Origin: Delphinapterus leucas
Lineage: Eukaryota > Chordata > Mammalia > Artiodactyla > Monodontidae
Length of the DNA: 64,000 nucleotides
Assembly: GCF_002288925.2 (NCBI RefSeq)
Contig: NW_022097996.1
Span: 7,944,451-8,008,450, forward strand
Reading direction: 5' to 3'
Shown here: piece after piece, positions 48,886-61,605 of the stretch
Numbering within the stretch: the first letter of the stretch is position 1
Layout: each line of letters opens with the position of its first letter
Notes under the pieces: generated by a model
The model's input: the letters and a program-made list of their open reading frames with translations, nothing else
Told to the model about the DNA's origin: nothing
The model's database searches: none
Position numbers and translations under genes: made by a program

Positions 48886-49480
48886 CTCTCTTTATTATGG
48901 AAACTTTTAAGCGTACAGGGAAATAGAGGAGTATATTGAACACCCAGTACCAACTACTTGGATTCTGTAATTAACATAGATAGCTTTATGTGTGTTTAAC
49001 ATGTATCATGAGGTTGCACCTCTCCATACTTTGCCTCAAATACTAAATAATTAGACTAATTCTACATAGCTACAATACTATTATCCCATCTTAGAAAATT
49101 AATGGTGATCCCATAATTATTCCATAATTCAAGAAAATCATCTAATAGTTGTTTCACGTTCAGATTTGCTCATTTGTCGCCAACAATGTCTTTTATAGGT
49201 TTTCTCCCTCCCAACACGGCTTAATCAAAATTGCTTAATCAGCATTGCTTTTATGTTTCTTTAACGCTAGAACAATTCTTAAATTTTTCTTTTCTTCATG
49301 ATGTTAACTTTTGCAGAGTCTGGGCCACTTCTCTTGTATGTTCCGTATTTTGGATTGCCTAATTGTTTCCTCCAAGTTTGATCTGCCCTCTGTATTTCGG
49401 GTAAACTTGAAGGTGCTTCTAGGGGCTTGATTATATTCAGACTACATACTGTTGTCAAAAGTACTGCTTTCCACGTCATA
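48886..49480 (-). repeat. Possible old L1M fragment, antisense
   Basis: CTTTATTATGGAAACTTTTA-AGCGTACAGG, AGTATATTGAACACCCAGTA and AGTTGTTTCACGTTCAGATT resemble antisense L1M sequence. Confidence 0.5.
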
Positions 49481-50119
49481 TTTGCATCATATCACATTAT
49501 AACCTGATTCATCTCACTGTTCGTGATGCTAAGTTTTATCTCTTGGTTAGGGTTCTGACTGCCACATTCTTCTGTATAAAGGTACATTTTCCCCTTTGCA
49601 GTCAGTAAGTCACTTGTGGAGTAAGACTTTTGGCAAGGTGTCAAGGCCTATTTCCTGACAACCTTTTACCTAATAGTTTTAGTGGCCATTAAAATCCTTG
49701 CCTGAATCAATTATGAATTGCTGGTGGGAGGTGGGATTTGTATTTTAAACAAGCTCCCTAGTCGTTCTTAGGTCTCTAAAGTTGGAGAGCCATTGCTGTA
49801 CTGGAATCAGGAACTGAGAGTTAAAGAAAAAAAAATCCATCCTGAAGAAGTTACTATGAATCTAGGCACTGGTGGGTTTTCAGCTGGTTGTCAGTAGACA
49901 GAGTTTAAACTTCATGTTAGTTTTGGAGGAACAAATTTGAAATATGTCTCATGTGTTCTCTGTATGTAACAGCAATAACCTGATATAAGGGCTAATATAA
50001 CAGGTTAGAGTGTATGACTCAAAGGAGAGTGGAGGATGCATAGAAATTACTAAGGTGGAAAGGAAACTATATTAGAAATCCTTTTTTTACAAATGTCTCG
50101 TTTAAATTTTTCTAAGTTT

Positions 50120-50225
50120 TTTTGGTGCCCATTTTCAGATGAAGAAATGGGTTTAGAGAGGTTAAGTAATCTGATAAGTCACTGGTAACTGGTGGAGGAA
50201 AGTTTTGAAGCCAGATCTCACTGAC
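50120..50225 (+). repeat. MIR SINE fragment
   Basis: CCATTTTCAGATGAAGAAAT-GGGTTTAGAGAGGTTAAGTA and GAAGCCAGATCTCACTG. Confidence 0.7.
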
Positions 50226-50509
50226 GGCAAAATATATGCAGTTTTCTATATCTCTTGTAAGGATCCGGAGCCTCTTCTCACTAATTACTTTGCTTTACTT
50301 TGGGACTTCGCTGTTTTGGCTTATTGAAAGTGGAGGAATGATATTCTTGAACCACTGGGGCCTCTTCATGTACACGCTGAGGTTCTTTGAGACCTCTGAT
50401 TTCAACTCTAGTGTATTAAACTCTGCAGACAAGATGCACCCATATGTTGATTCTCTGTTTACCTGTTGGAAATACCAAGAGTAGTAGCTCTTTCCTTAAG
50501 GTTATAAAG

Positions 50510-50690
50510 CAGTTGTTTTCAAACTTGACTGTGCTTTGGGGTCACCTGGGGAGTCAGATATTTGGGTTCTACCATAAGAGATTATGATCCAGTAGGTCTG
50601 GGATGGGCCTTAGAATCTATTTTAAAAAGCCTGTGTTTTCAGAAAGATCCCCGAGCAGTGCGCAGACAGGGATGAGAACCACATTTCTAT
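50510..50690 (+). repeat. MER5A
   Basis: CAGTTGTTTTCAAACTTGAC, GGTCACCTGGGGAGTCAG, ATCCAGTAGGTCTGGGATGG and the terminal GATGAGAACCACATTTCTAT. Confidence 0.8.
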
Positions 50691-53600
50691 AGGCTGATTT
50701 CTACCGATATCTACAGCGGTAGTTCTCCGGGAGAAGGAGTTTATATTAGAATCACTTGGGACTATTTGTGTGTGTGTGTGAACTTGAGCACTAGGCGTGT
50801 CAGATGTAGAGGGGTGGAAAGAATAAAGGAAGCCCTGATGATGATTTTAATGGAACACCAGTTTTAATGGAAACAGTCTCTGATTGGACCTTACTCTTAG
50901 CTGGAATGGTTGGTGAAAGTGTGTATTAATCAAATGGTAGCTATATTTGCCATATACTATGGCGTATGGGTTATACTTAAGGTTTAGAATACTGTAAAGG
51001 CATTTTACATTAAAACTGTACAGCATATAATTGAATATTCTTTTGATTCAGAAGCTTCTTTGGAAGTTTGGAGTACTTCAAGGTCATTATTAACACAAAT
51101 AATCACTGTTGGTGCTCTAAAAGTGCCAGGTTAGAGGCATTTCATTATGTTGGGAAAATTGATATTCAGTGCAGAGTGAATTTCATGTCTCAAATTTTCA
51201 GAAATGTTATATTTGTTAAAATTGGTGCCAAGGATAGGATTCCTAAAAAGAAACTGGTGAATGAAAGGGGAGAAGTGTCCTAATAGGTATTAAATAGGTG
51301 TCATTAGAGACAGGAATGAAGGAAGCAGAGAGGGAAAATGACCTAACTACATTTTGCTTGATGGATTCACGGGGAGGAATAGCTAGGGGAGGGGTTGGGA
51401 AGGGGTTTTACAGTCTTTACTCTTCCCTGCTGTAAGTTATTTAGTACAGTGGATCACCAGGGACCCCTAAAATCTACATACACCAAAATAACATCCTTTG
51501 CGCTCCATCTAGCAATGGAGCTCAAATGTGGCAGTGGTGAGAAAACCCAGGCTCCTTGTAACTCGAAAGCTCAAGGTCAGAACCTCTAGGAGAGAAAACA
51601 GCTGGCAGAGAGGGACACAGGATGTATGGGCAGGCACACCGTACACTGGGTTGGATCCTCTGTGATTCTGGATAAAAATGAACAGGACTCCAAATCTGTC
51701 ATTTTGCTTGGTTATAAGGAACACAGCTTTTGAGTAGTAAACTAAATGGTAGTTATAAATAGCCCTTTATAATAGTAGTTATTAATAGCCCTGTATGTTT
51801 AGGATGCTGCCATTTTGCCTTCTCTAAGGCAGTTTTCATTAAAGCTTTCTCTGAAGGAAAAGATATGCATTCCAACAGAGAAATTATGTATTCAAAATTT
51901 AAGCAACCTCAGATGGCTTTGCTTAGACCTAGTGCGTGATGGCGCGTTTTGGGTTTGGAAGAAAAGAGAAGCTATATGAAGGACTTTTTACTCTGTTCAC
52001 AAATTAAAAGTTATCAAAACGAAGCTGAAGTTAAAAGCAATTACATTGTAAATTTGGAAAAATAGAGAATTACAACATGTTTATAGCATTTGTGGACCGT
52101 ATTTGTGGTTTCCACTATTTGATAGGGACCACATAATTTTTAGGTAGTTTTCAAGATGCAGTCTAGGATTAAACGAGATGGTATTTGTCAGGCATGTTAC
52201 AAGATTTTGAATAGGGCCCTGTGAGATTGGAATGTGTCATTCTGTCTATTTGTTTGGCATCTGCAGTTCACTCTCTCAATTCGTGGTATAATCATATCTA
52301 CCATAATGTGATATTCCTGAAAACCTCTCATTCTGTAAAATCACACAATGAAAACAATAGGGCTGTGGGAAAAATAGGATTAAGGCTAGACTACTTAAAA
52401 CCATGTGACTTTGTAACCAGAACACTAACAAAACAATGACAATCCAAATATTAGCGCCGTAGTATCGGGGACATTTGCACTCAGCTTCATATCCAGATGG
52501 TTCAAGGCCTTATTTTATCCTGGGACATGTTTTTCCTTCTTTGATATGTAGATTCTTGTAGGTATTAGCTTCTACTGGAGGCCATTTTCACCAAAATTGA
52601 AGCTGTGGTCCAGGGTTTAGCCTTCATGTGTGCCCACAGCATCACTAGGTAGAGGAAAGCATAAGGAATATGGAAGACACTAAACCAGCCACCATTGCTT
52701 GTTCAAAAGGAAGGTATTTTGGTAAGATTCTCACCGGTTTTCTTATTCTTGTTTTTTCCTAAGTCTTCATTATTTGTGAAAAATCTTGCCCTTGATAGCT
52801 TCAAAACATTAACATGCTGGGAAGAATCACTTACAAACCAAAACTGTTTCCCCATTATACTATTGTCGTTCCCATTTTGCCAGTCATGTGTGAAACAATA
52901 CATGTTACTGGAGCATGCATTGTGGCATAACTTGACATGTTTTTGAATCTGTGATGGTGTCAAGATGCAGCTCTTGGAGTTGTCAAGGTTCTATTTTGCG
53001 AAGTTCTAGTTTTGGAGATAGTACAGCATTTCAAGGTTAAGTGAAAGTTATTCTTCTCATGCTTTGTTGGCCTTTATATACAATAAAGAAGTGAAGAGGG
53101 ACTATTTCAATCCACTTTTAAATTTCTGCGTCTGTAACATAGTCATTGGATGGAATGAGCTAATGTCTCAATGCCACATCAGCCCTTGAACTACATATAT
53201 GGAGCAGGAATGGCTTTAAATTTCGGCCCATTTGAAGTGTAGTTATAGTGAGTCTTTAAATTAAAATTCATCTGAGTGTACAGTAAATGGAAAAAAGAGC
53301 AACAGTAGCCAGTTGTCAAGGAAAAAACTGATGGGTTTAACAAACAGACGGCTTTCAGCAATATAAACAATCTGTTTTCATAGGGTTGTTTTGTTTTGTT
53401 TTAGGATTGGGAAAATGTCCACATTAAGTCGAAGTTAGTTAAATGTGAAAGGCAGCAAATACACAGTGTGTATGTTGAGTATTACAGTGTTTTTCTTCAC
53501 TAACTGTAACAACAAACATTTCAGTGCTTAACACAAGAGGTGTATTGTCTTCTGTGGGTGGTCCTGGCTGATCATGGCTTTAGCATCCTTTAGAGACTCA

Positions 53601-53874
53601 GCGCCCTCAGCTTTCAGCCAGAGAAAGGAAAGAAAATATGGAGAAAGCACAACTGCTTCTTAAAAGCCCTGGCTTGAAGTGACTCACATCACTGGTGCTA
53701 TCATCCCACAGGGAGAACAGCCCTGTGACTACGCCCATGTAAAGGGAAGCCGGGGAATGTGGTCCTGCCCAGGGAACAGCTTTGTACTACAGAAGAGGGA
53801 GCTTGTGTTTTGTTGACTAGAGACTGAGGAAGAAACAATTCTCTACTTAGATCAGGTATTCTCCGGATTAGATT
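50691..53874. other. Intron 1, unassigned stretch
   Basis: AT-rich, with a short (GT)n run at 50767-50780. No exon and no firmly identified repeat. Confidence 0.4.
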
Positions 53875-53899
53875 GAGGGAGGGAGGGAGGGAGGGAGGG

Positions 53900-53940
<41 letters not shown>
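53875..53940. repeat. Compound (GGGA)n-(GT)n microsatellite
   Basis: About eight GGGA units followed directly by about nineteen GT units. Confidence 0.95.
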
Positions 53941-53942
<2 letters not shown>

Positions 53943-54059
53943 TGTAAATTGCTATTGATTGGAACATAAAAGAGACAGTTCCTTTTAAAACTTTGATTTA
54001 TATTTTAATTTAATATTTTAGGATTTGCTAGCCATGTCAGGTGTCTCATTTTACTTTTC

Positions 54060-54250
54060 TTAAAAATCTTTATTGGAGTATAATTGCTTTACAGTGTTTT
54101 AGTTTCTGCTGTACAACAAAGTGAATCAGCTATATGTATACATATATCCGCATATCTCCTCCCTCTTGAGCCTCCCTCCCACCCTCCCTATCCCACCCCT
54201 CTAGGTGGTCACAAAGCACCGAGCTGATCTCCCTGTGCTGTGCAGCAGCT
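54060..54250 (-). repeat. L1 3' UTR fragment, antisense
   Basis: TTATTGGAGTATAATTGCTT-TACAGTGTTTTAGTTTCTGC, CTCTAGGTGGTCACAAAGCA and GCTGATCTCCCTGTGCTG are typical cetartiodactyl L1 3' UTR in reverse. Confidence 0.88.
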
Positions 54251-55095
54251 TCCCACTAGCCATTTATTTTACTCTTAAAAATGTCAAAACTGTTCTTAGC
54301 CTGAGTGGCATACAAACACAGGTCAACCCTATTTTAACTGGTCAGGTAAAACAAGTAACTCTATTTAAATTAGCTTTTAAAAGTAACAACTACGTTTAAT
54401 AATTTTAAGTGTGATCTGTGCTGAATATACTAAATTAAAATATAATGAAATGGTACAACTAGAGTTTTGAATAATTTTTTTTCAGATGAGATTTCATTGA
54501 GGTAAAAATGGCCTTCATAGACTAAATAAAAAGTACTGTAGCCTTGTCAGTGTTTCATGTCTTAAAAGAAATAGATCATCTGGTTTAGGACAGTTTGGGA
54601 TCTTGACATGTGCTCACAGAGGTTGTAACTTTAACAAAAGTGTGTCCCATACTTAGGGAACTTGTTGGCTTCTATTCCCCAAATAACTGCCCCCCAAAAT
54701 CACTCCTTGTTTTTTGTCTTTTAATTGTACAGGCCACCAAATAAATACGTGTGCAAAATTCATACCTAAATTTGGAGATTTACACTAAAACTTTGTTAGT
54801 AAAACTGATTGGATTCTATTTGTTTTGCGTGTTAATAATCACTGGGAATGGATTAAAATTATCTAAAAATTCCTTATAAAGGTGTTAAAGCATGTAAATA
54901 TGATTTAAAGTAAAACTGAAACTAAAATGTTTTCATCAAAACACGTCGATATGTTTTATAAGTTCTTCTAGAAATCATAAAACATTAAAATATAGAGACC
55001 TGTTAGTCTAGTAGTGAAGGTTTAACGGTCAACTGTTTTAAGATGCTTGTTCTGTTAATTCCAAATATGACTTAGGTTACATTTTCTGGTATTCT

Positions 55096-55309
55096 TTGTT
55101 TTTTTTTTTTTTTTTGCGGTACGCGGGCCTCTCACTGTTGTGGCCTCTCCCATTGAGGAGCACAGGCTCCGGACGCGCAGGCTCAGCGGCCATGGCTCAC
55201 GGGCCCAGCCACTCCGCGGCATGTGGGATGTTCCCGGACCGGGGCACGAACCCGTGTCCCCTGCATCGGCAGGTGGACTCTCAACCACTGCGCCACCAGG
55301 GAAGCCCCC
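55096..55309 (-). repeat. CHR SINE, short form (antisense)
   Basis: Poly-T, GCGGTACGCGGGCCTCTCAC and the head CCACCAGGGAAGCCCC. Exact 16-bp TSD CATTTTCTGGTATTCT at 55080-55095 and 55310-55325. Confidence 0.96.
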
Positions 55310-55325
55310 CATTTTCTGGTATTCT

Positions 55326-56130
55326 GAATTGGCTTTTAAAAAGTAGGTCGCTAAAGCATTAAAATAATAAATATACGTATTTATTTAGAGGCTATTTAAT
55401 AATTAAAGTTTCTCTACATAATATTACCACCAGGTGAGACTGTACCAGGGTCTAGATGAGGATCCTTTTTTTTTTCTTACAAAGCCAAAATCTGTGACCT
55501 GTATGGCTAATACATAATTAATATCTTCTCAGACTATTGTGCTTGAGAGATAAAACAGCAAATTATAATTAGAATAAAAATCAGACACTGAAACCTTTAA
55601 TAGGAGCTGTATGGTGTTACAGGTCAAATATGCACTACTTGAGATAAAATTTTTTGCCTGGTTGATCTTATTAATATAATTTTAATACTTTTAGTGTGTT
55701 TACTTATATTATCTCGTGCTGGCTTAGTCTTTCACTCCCAATATTGCATCTGTTGTATCCAGACAACATTGCCCAGACTATGAGCAGACGTGACTCCCCA
55801 ATGTCATAAGAAGCCACTGGGTGACCCTGTCTGAGCTTGATCAAAATAATTACTGTTACGTCCAGGGATTCCAGAATGTAATACTGCTGCAGATGTTAAA
55901 ATGCTTACACTGTGTTTAGAAACTTATTCCTAAGCCTTTTCAGTTTTCAATTCATAAGCCCACTTGGGTGGATGCTCCAAAATCTTACTTAGTGACATTG
56001 TAGTAATATTAATCAACACAGATTGTAGGACTTCTCAAGACCAAAGAAAAATGAATTGCTAAACTTCACGATAGTTACTCTTGGTTGACATAGATACAGT
56101 CTTAAATAATAGTGTTTAAAAAATCCGACA
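55326..56130. other. Intron 1, unassigned AT-rich stretch
   Basis: No exon and no clear repeat. Confidence 0.4.
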
Positions 56131-56448
56131 GGGACTTCCCTGGTGGCGCAGTGTTTAAGAATCCACCTGCCAATGCAGGGGACACGGGTTCGATCCCTGG
56201 TCTGGGAAGATCCCACATGCCACGGAGCAACTAAGCCCATGTGCCACAACTACTGAGCCTGTGCTCTAGAGCCCATGAGCCACAGCTACTGAAGCCTGCG
56301 TGCCTAGAGCCCGAGCTCTGCAACAAGAGAAGCCACTGCAATGAGAAGCCCGCACACCACAAGGAAGAGTAGCCCCCGCTCTCCGCAACAAGAGAAAGCC
56401 TGTGGGCAGCAATGAAGGCCCAAAACAGCCAAAAAATATAAAATAAAT
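56131..56448 (+). repeat. CHR SINE, long form
   Basis: GGGACTTCCCTGGTGGCGCAG, GGTTCGATCCCTGGTCTGGG, the long-form body and CAAAACAGCCAAAAAATATA tail. It lies 25 bp upstream of another SINE. Confidence 0.92.
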
Positions 56449-56473
56449 CATTTATATAAAAACAATATATGCA

Positions 56474-56687
56474 GGGCTTCCCTGGTGGCGCAGTGGTTGA
56501 GAGTCCACATGCCGGTGCAGGGGACGCGGGTTCGTGCCCCTGTCCGGGAGGATCCCACGTGCTGCGGAGCAGCTGGGCCTGTGAGCCATGGCCGCTGAGC
56601 CTGCGCGTCCAGAGCCTGTGCTCCGCGACAGGAGAGGCCACAGCAGTGAGAGGCCCGCGTACCGCAAAAAAAAAAAAAAAAAAATAT
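56474..56687 (+). repeat. CHR SINE, short form
   Basis: GGGCTTCCCTGGTGGCGCAG to a 19-base A tail. TSD (A)ATATATGCA at 56464-56473 and 56688-56696. Confidence 0.93.
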
Positions 56688-56699
56688 ATATATGCAAAA

Positions 56700-57505
56700 A
56701 AACTTCCAACAAATAATACTTCACACTAATTAAGATGGCTCCTAACTACATCTGAAGCTAGCATGATATTGTAAATCAACTGTACTTCAATAAAAAAAAA
56801 GATGGCTCTTATCAAAAAACCTGAAAATAACAAGTATCGGTGATGATGTGGAGAAATTGGGACCCTTGTGCACTGTTGCCGGTAATACAAAATTATGTAG
56901 CCGTCATGGAAGCAGAATGGTGGTTTCTCAAAAAATTGAATATAGAATTATATATGATCCAGCAATTCCACTTCTGGGTGTCTACCCTAAAGAACTGAAA
57001 ACAGGAGCTTGAAGAGATTTGTACAACATGTTCATAGCAGCATGATTCATAGTAGCCAAAAGGTGGAAGCAACCCCACTGTCCGCAGATGGATGAGTAGA
57101 TAAAATGTAGCACATATGTGTAATGGAATATTATTCAGCCTTTATAAAGGATGGATATTCTAACACATGATACAGCATTGGGTGAACCTTGGTGACATTA
57201 TGCTAAGTGACATAAGCTGGTAAAAAAAAAAAGGACAAATACTGTATGATTCTACTTTTATGAGGTAACTAGAGTAGCCACACTCATAGAGACAGAAAGA
57301 ATGGTGGTTGCCAGGCCCTGGCGGGGGGGAATGGGAAGTTAGTTTCAGTCTGGGAAGATGAAAAGAGTTCTGTGGATGGATGGTGGTGATGGTTGCACAG
57401 CAGTGTGAATGGACTTAATGCCTCTGAACTGTGCACTTAACAATGGTTAAGATAGTAAAGTTTATGTCATGTGCATTTTATCAAAATTTAAAAAAATCAA
57501 CAGAC
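56700..57505 (+). repeat. Old L1M 3' end, sense
   Basis: ACCTGAAAATAACAAGTATC, TCCAGCAATTCCACTTCTGG, TAATGGAATATTATTCAGCC and GGACTTAATGCCTCTGAACT are L1M 3' motifs in order. A very short L1 piece is nested at 56742-56798. Confidence 0.85.
56742..56798 (+). mobile_element. Ultra-short 5'-truncated L1 insertion (57 bp)
   Basis: Only the last ~57 bp of a younger L1 (CATGATATTGTAAATCAACT-GTACTTCAATAAAAAAA), flanked by exact 10-bp TSDs AAGATGGCTC at 56732-56741 and 56799-56808. The host L1M continues across it. Confidence 0.85.
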
Positions 57506-57678
57506 CTTTTGGATAGTTTCATTTCGTCATAGTCCTACTCACTGATTAAACACAGAAAACAAATGAACAAACAAAATCTTTTTCTCTTCCTTGCCCAGTA
57601 CTGTTGTCAATTTAAAAAACAGAAGTAATATTAATTATGTCCCCACAGCCAATCCATTTGGATCAAGGCATACCTCTT

Positions 57679-58034
57679 TTTTGTTTTAGTAAATTTATTT
57701 TTTATTTTTACTTTTGGCTGCATTGGGTCTTTGTTGCTGCACACGGGCTTTCTCTAGTTGTGTTCAGCGGGGGCCACTCTGTTGTGGTGCATGGGCTTCT
57801 CATTGGGGTGGCTTCTCTTGTTGCAGAGCACGGGCTCTAGGTGTGTGGGCCTCAGTAGTTGCAGCACACGGGCTCAGTAGTTGTGGCACGCGAGCTCTAG
57901 AGCGCAGGCTCAGTAGTTGTGGCTCACAGGGCCAGCTGCTCTGGGGCATGTGGGATCTCCCTGGACCAGGGCTTGAACCCATGTCCCCTGCATTGGCAGG
58001 CGGATTCCCAACCACTGCGCCACCAGGGAAGCCC
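57679..58034 (-). repeat. CHR SINE, long form (antisense)
   Basis: TTTTGGCTGCATTGGGTCTT through to CCACCAGGGAAGCCC. Exact 15-bp TSD CAAGGCATACCTCTT at 57664-57678 and 58035-58049. Confidence 0.95.
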
Positions 58035-58399
58035 CAAGGCATACCTCTTACCAGTGGTCTAGCCACACTGTGCAGGTGGGCACCGGCTTCAGTTGTGTTA
58101 CCTAAAAATATGATTTTGAAATTGGTCCCTTCCACTTCTGCGGCACAGTGCAACCGTTGTCCGGTAAGAAGTTAGTGTTCGTCTTCACAGTGATACTCAT
58201 AGTCTCAGATTGGAAAATGAGAACCCAAGTGTTTTTAAATCTGAAATGACTCCAGTAAAGGATGGGTAGGTAGTATTTTAAATCAAAAGAGAGCTCTTCC
58301 GAGTTCTCTGTCCTACAGCCTGACCTGTGGTGATGAGGCACTGCCTGTAAGGAGGGCCAGAGAAGCCCAGGCCTTCAGAGCATGCCTTTTGGAGGCCAA

Positions 58400-58620
58400 G
58401 TGCTGGGTCTCAAGCCTGCCCTGGACCAGCTCTTAACTGGCTACAGTTATTTAACCACTCTGTTCTTGGGTTTCCTCACAGGTAAAATGGGGCTTATTTT
58501 GGGTAGAAAGATCAGGAACAGCTTTGTGGAGGAGGATATTACTACCTTACAGGGTTGTTTTGAGAATTAAGACTTAATACATGTAAAGTCTGAGGATAAA
58601 GCTTTGATACACTTACTTAC
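58400..58620 (+). repeat. MIR SINE
   Basis: CTGTTCTTGGGTTTCCTCAC-AGGTAAAATGGGG, TACCTTACAGGGTTGTTTTG-AGAATTAAGACTTAATACA. Confidence 0.8.
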
Positions 58621-60667
58621 TAAATGTTAGATATTAACAGCTTTTTCTACCTGGCCCACAGGATTGAAAATTGTACCAGGCATTGATAAGGTTCTACCTG
58701 GCCAAATTTTCTTTTTTTATTTAACTGTATCCAACCCTCTTTCTACACGTAGAAATATGCCTTGCTTAGGTGTTCAAAGTAAATCCTCCAAATAAAAATG
58801 TGATATTGTTAAAGCAGTTTGAACTGTGTATCTATTAAATGATTGTAAGTGAAATGATTGTAAGTTCTCATTGTAAGTGAAACCAGGGAGAAAACTATAG
58901 TCACTTTGTAATATATTTATATATTGATAAATGCTTGAATAAAAAGTGGATTGTCCATGTTCAGAAATACATTAGGTAGGCAGTCTTTTGAAACAGTCTT
59001 GTCTAAATGTCAAAACATATTATCTAGCACCCCAAAAATCTAAAATGTTTATATGAGCTTTCTTAAGGAAAAAAATGTTATTACGAAATATGCATGTATA
59101 AACTTTTGATGGATAAAGAGTTTACCACCCTTTAGTTGATAAGGAAAATATTACGTATAAATGGTGTAACTATGCAACAATTCTTTAAAATCCCCTCAGT
59201 AAAGAAAGATGTTAACCAGCCATTTTACACCCTTTCCAAACAACATTGACAGATCTTCGTTCTGTGAACCTGTCAGCAGATCAAAGACCTTCAGTGGTCC
59301 CTGTTTGTTCACAGAATGTACCCCAAACTTCTGAACCCAAAGTGCTAAGTACATGGTTCCAGAAGACTTTTCTAACCCCATATTTCATTCCCTCATTACT
59401 CCACTGTCCCATTTTCATAATAAAACATTCTTACAACACTATTTCAACCAAACTATTCTCATGCTCTTTATTGTTTGTCTCCGTGCAACCTTGTCTCTAT
59501 TGCAACCTTGGAAACGGCCTTAGCAATTTGGGGAGACGTTTGCTGGTGACCGTTTCCCAGGGTCTGGTTGTTTCAGGCAGTGGTTTTGATCTCTTGCCTG
59601 GGAAATGTTACACAAACTGGAAGTATGTAGAGGTTTATTTTAGTCTGTTTTCTATGTGTGGTAGCTACAGTCCAGGTGGGAATTGGTAGATTAATAATCA
59701 GTTACTTGCTTTTCATAAAGAAGGCATCTGTCAACTTGTAGTCTGGCTGTTAACCTTAGATGTGTCTTCTCTAGCTAGATGCCTGTTCTGTGGGCGACTG
59801 GTCTCCTGTAGGCTCAGGCAGAACCAAAACCAGTCAGAAATTGGAGAATTAAAGAGCAGAGGAGGAGTTCACTTGGTACTTTAGCAACTGTCTGTAAGTG
59901 CTTTGTCTCACTCCTATTTACAGCCAAAATTACAGTAAAACGAGAAGTTTTTTGTTTGATCCAAGCTCCTCTCCCATTTCTTATTTTTTTCTAACCTCTC
60001 AGATGTTTGTACTTAAAAACTTGGTATTTTTTAAAGCGATTTCTCCATGGTTGGGATATTTTGTATCCTTCTTTTCTCAACTTTAATGTGTGTATATAAC
60101 AAGTTCCTTTTTGATTGGAATTCAGGTTGTACTCTTTCCTAACTGCCTGATGACCACATAAGTAAGACTATTTAATGAAGTTATCCGTTTTTAATATACT
60201 AATTTGGGGGGCCCACTTGTAATTTTCAAAGTTTCATAATATTATATTATTAATCCTTGAGGTTGTTACAGGTCGCTCGATCCCAGAGCTGTTAAACTTT
60301 TGAAAGATTAGACTAGAGGAGGCTAATTCATTGTTGAGCATGTGAAATTACTGATTTGACTGGAATACATATCTGTGGTCTGTTTTTGGTAATTCTGCCC
60401 GTAATGGTGTTCATTAGGGTAACCTGTCTCTCTGTAGGACGGTTTCCTACTACTTCTGCCTGTTGGTTGGAAGACCTGGCTTCCACCTGGCCTCTGTGGC
60501 TCGGTACCCTGCTCTCTCTGCTGTAGTCAGCTCTAGCCTCTGTTATAAAACCAAGTGTGATGGGATCAGTTCTGTGTAGCTTACAGTTAAGAAGGACCTC
60601 AGACTTCAGGCTTTCTATGTCAGAGAGGCCTCAGTTGGGCAGTACCTTGGAGTGTACATTAGCCCAT
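58621..60667. other. Intron 1, unassigned stretch
   Basis: No recognisable exon. The + strand frame at 59246-59689 (147 codons) has no known domain and no splice support. A short direct repeat (ATGATTGTAAGTGAA) occurs at about 58840-58880. Confidence 0.4.
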
Positions 60668-61129
60668 TGTATTAGTTTCCTCCTAAGGCTGATGTGACAA
60701 AGTGTCACCAGTGGGGTGGCTTAAAACAACAGAAATTTATTCTCAACAGTTCTGGAGACTAGAAGTCTGAAACCAGGGTGCCAGAGGGCTGTGATCCCTC
60801 TGAGACCCTGGCTAGAATCCTTCCTTGCCCCTTCCTAGCCTCTGGTGATGGCTGTCAGTCCGTGGCATTCCTTGGCTTGCAGCTGCATAACTTCGTTATC
60901 TGCTTCTGTTGTCACATGGCATCCTTCTCTCTGTGTCTGTGTCTAAATTTTCCTTTTCTTATAAGGATACCAGTCGTATTGGAGTAAGGCCCAGCCTACT
61001 CTAGTATGACTCTGTCTTCACTTATTACCTCTGCAACTACCCTGTTTCCAAATAAGGTCACGTTCAGAGATACTGGGGTTGGTTAGGACTTCACATGTTT
61101 TTTTGGGAGACACAGTTCAACCCGTAACA
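60668..61129 (-). repeat. MLT1-type LTR, antisense
   Basis: TGTATTAGTTTCCTCCTAAG start, AACAGAAATTTATTCTCAAC, CCAAATAAGGTCACGTTCAG and the end CAGTTCAACCCGTAACA. Nearly full length with TG...CA ends; no TSD survives. Confidence 0.88.
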
Positions 61130-61479
61130 TCCACGATTTTTTCTTTAACCTAGTAGGTTTGGAAATTCTCTTTCGTGGTTGACCCAATGTCACTCTGACT
61201 AAAAATGAAGGCAGTTTGCCTGGGTATAGTAACCCTTCAAACAAGGAAATTATGTATTTGTGAAAATAATGCTGTAATGAAGATTATGAAAAAGGTGAAA
61301 CTACAGCTTTGCCATGGGATAAGCGAGGGTCCTTGAGCTGGACTGTTCTGTGCGATGTTATACATCTTGTTCCAGCTCATGTCACACTGTAACAAATGGA
61401 AATACCGTGGGGCTTCCTTACGCATCACTTTAACCCTGCAGATAACGCATTTTTCTCAGCCCCGTAGTGCCATAGGCTT

Positions 61480-61605
61480 AGGTTTTGGAACAGATCGCTG
61501 AGTTCTCAGAGCCTCGGTTTGCCCCTCGGTGGAGTGAGAACACTACCTCCGAGGTAGGGTTTTCAAGGTTTGGATGAGTCCATGTTGGCGTAGCGCCTGG
61601 CACGC
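61480..61605 (+). repeat. MIR SINE
   Basis: CTCAGAGCCTCGGTTTGCCC, GGTAGGGTTTTCAAGGTTTG and GCGTAGCGCCTGGCACGC. Confidence 0.6.
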
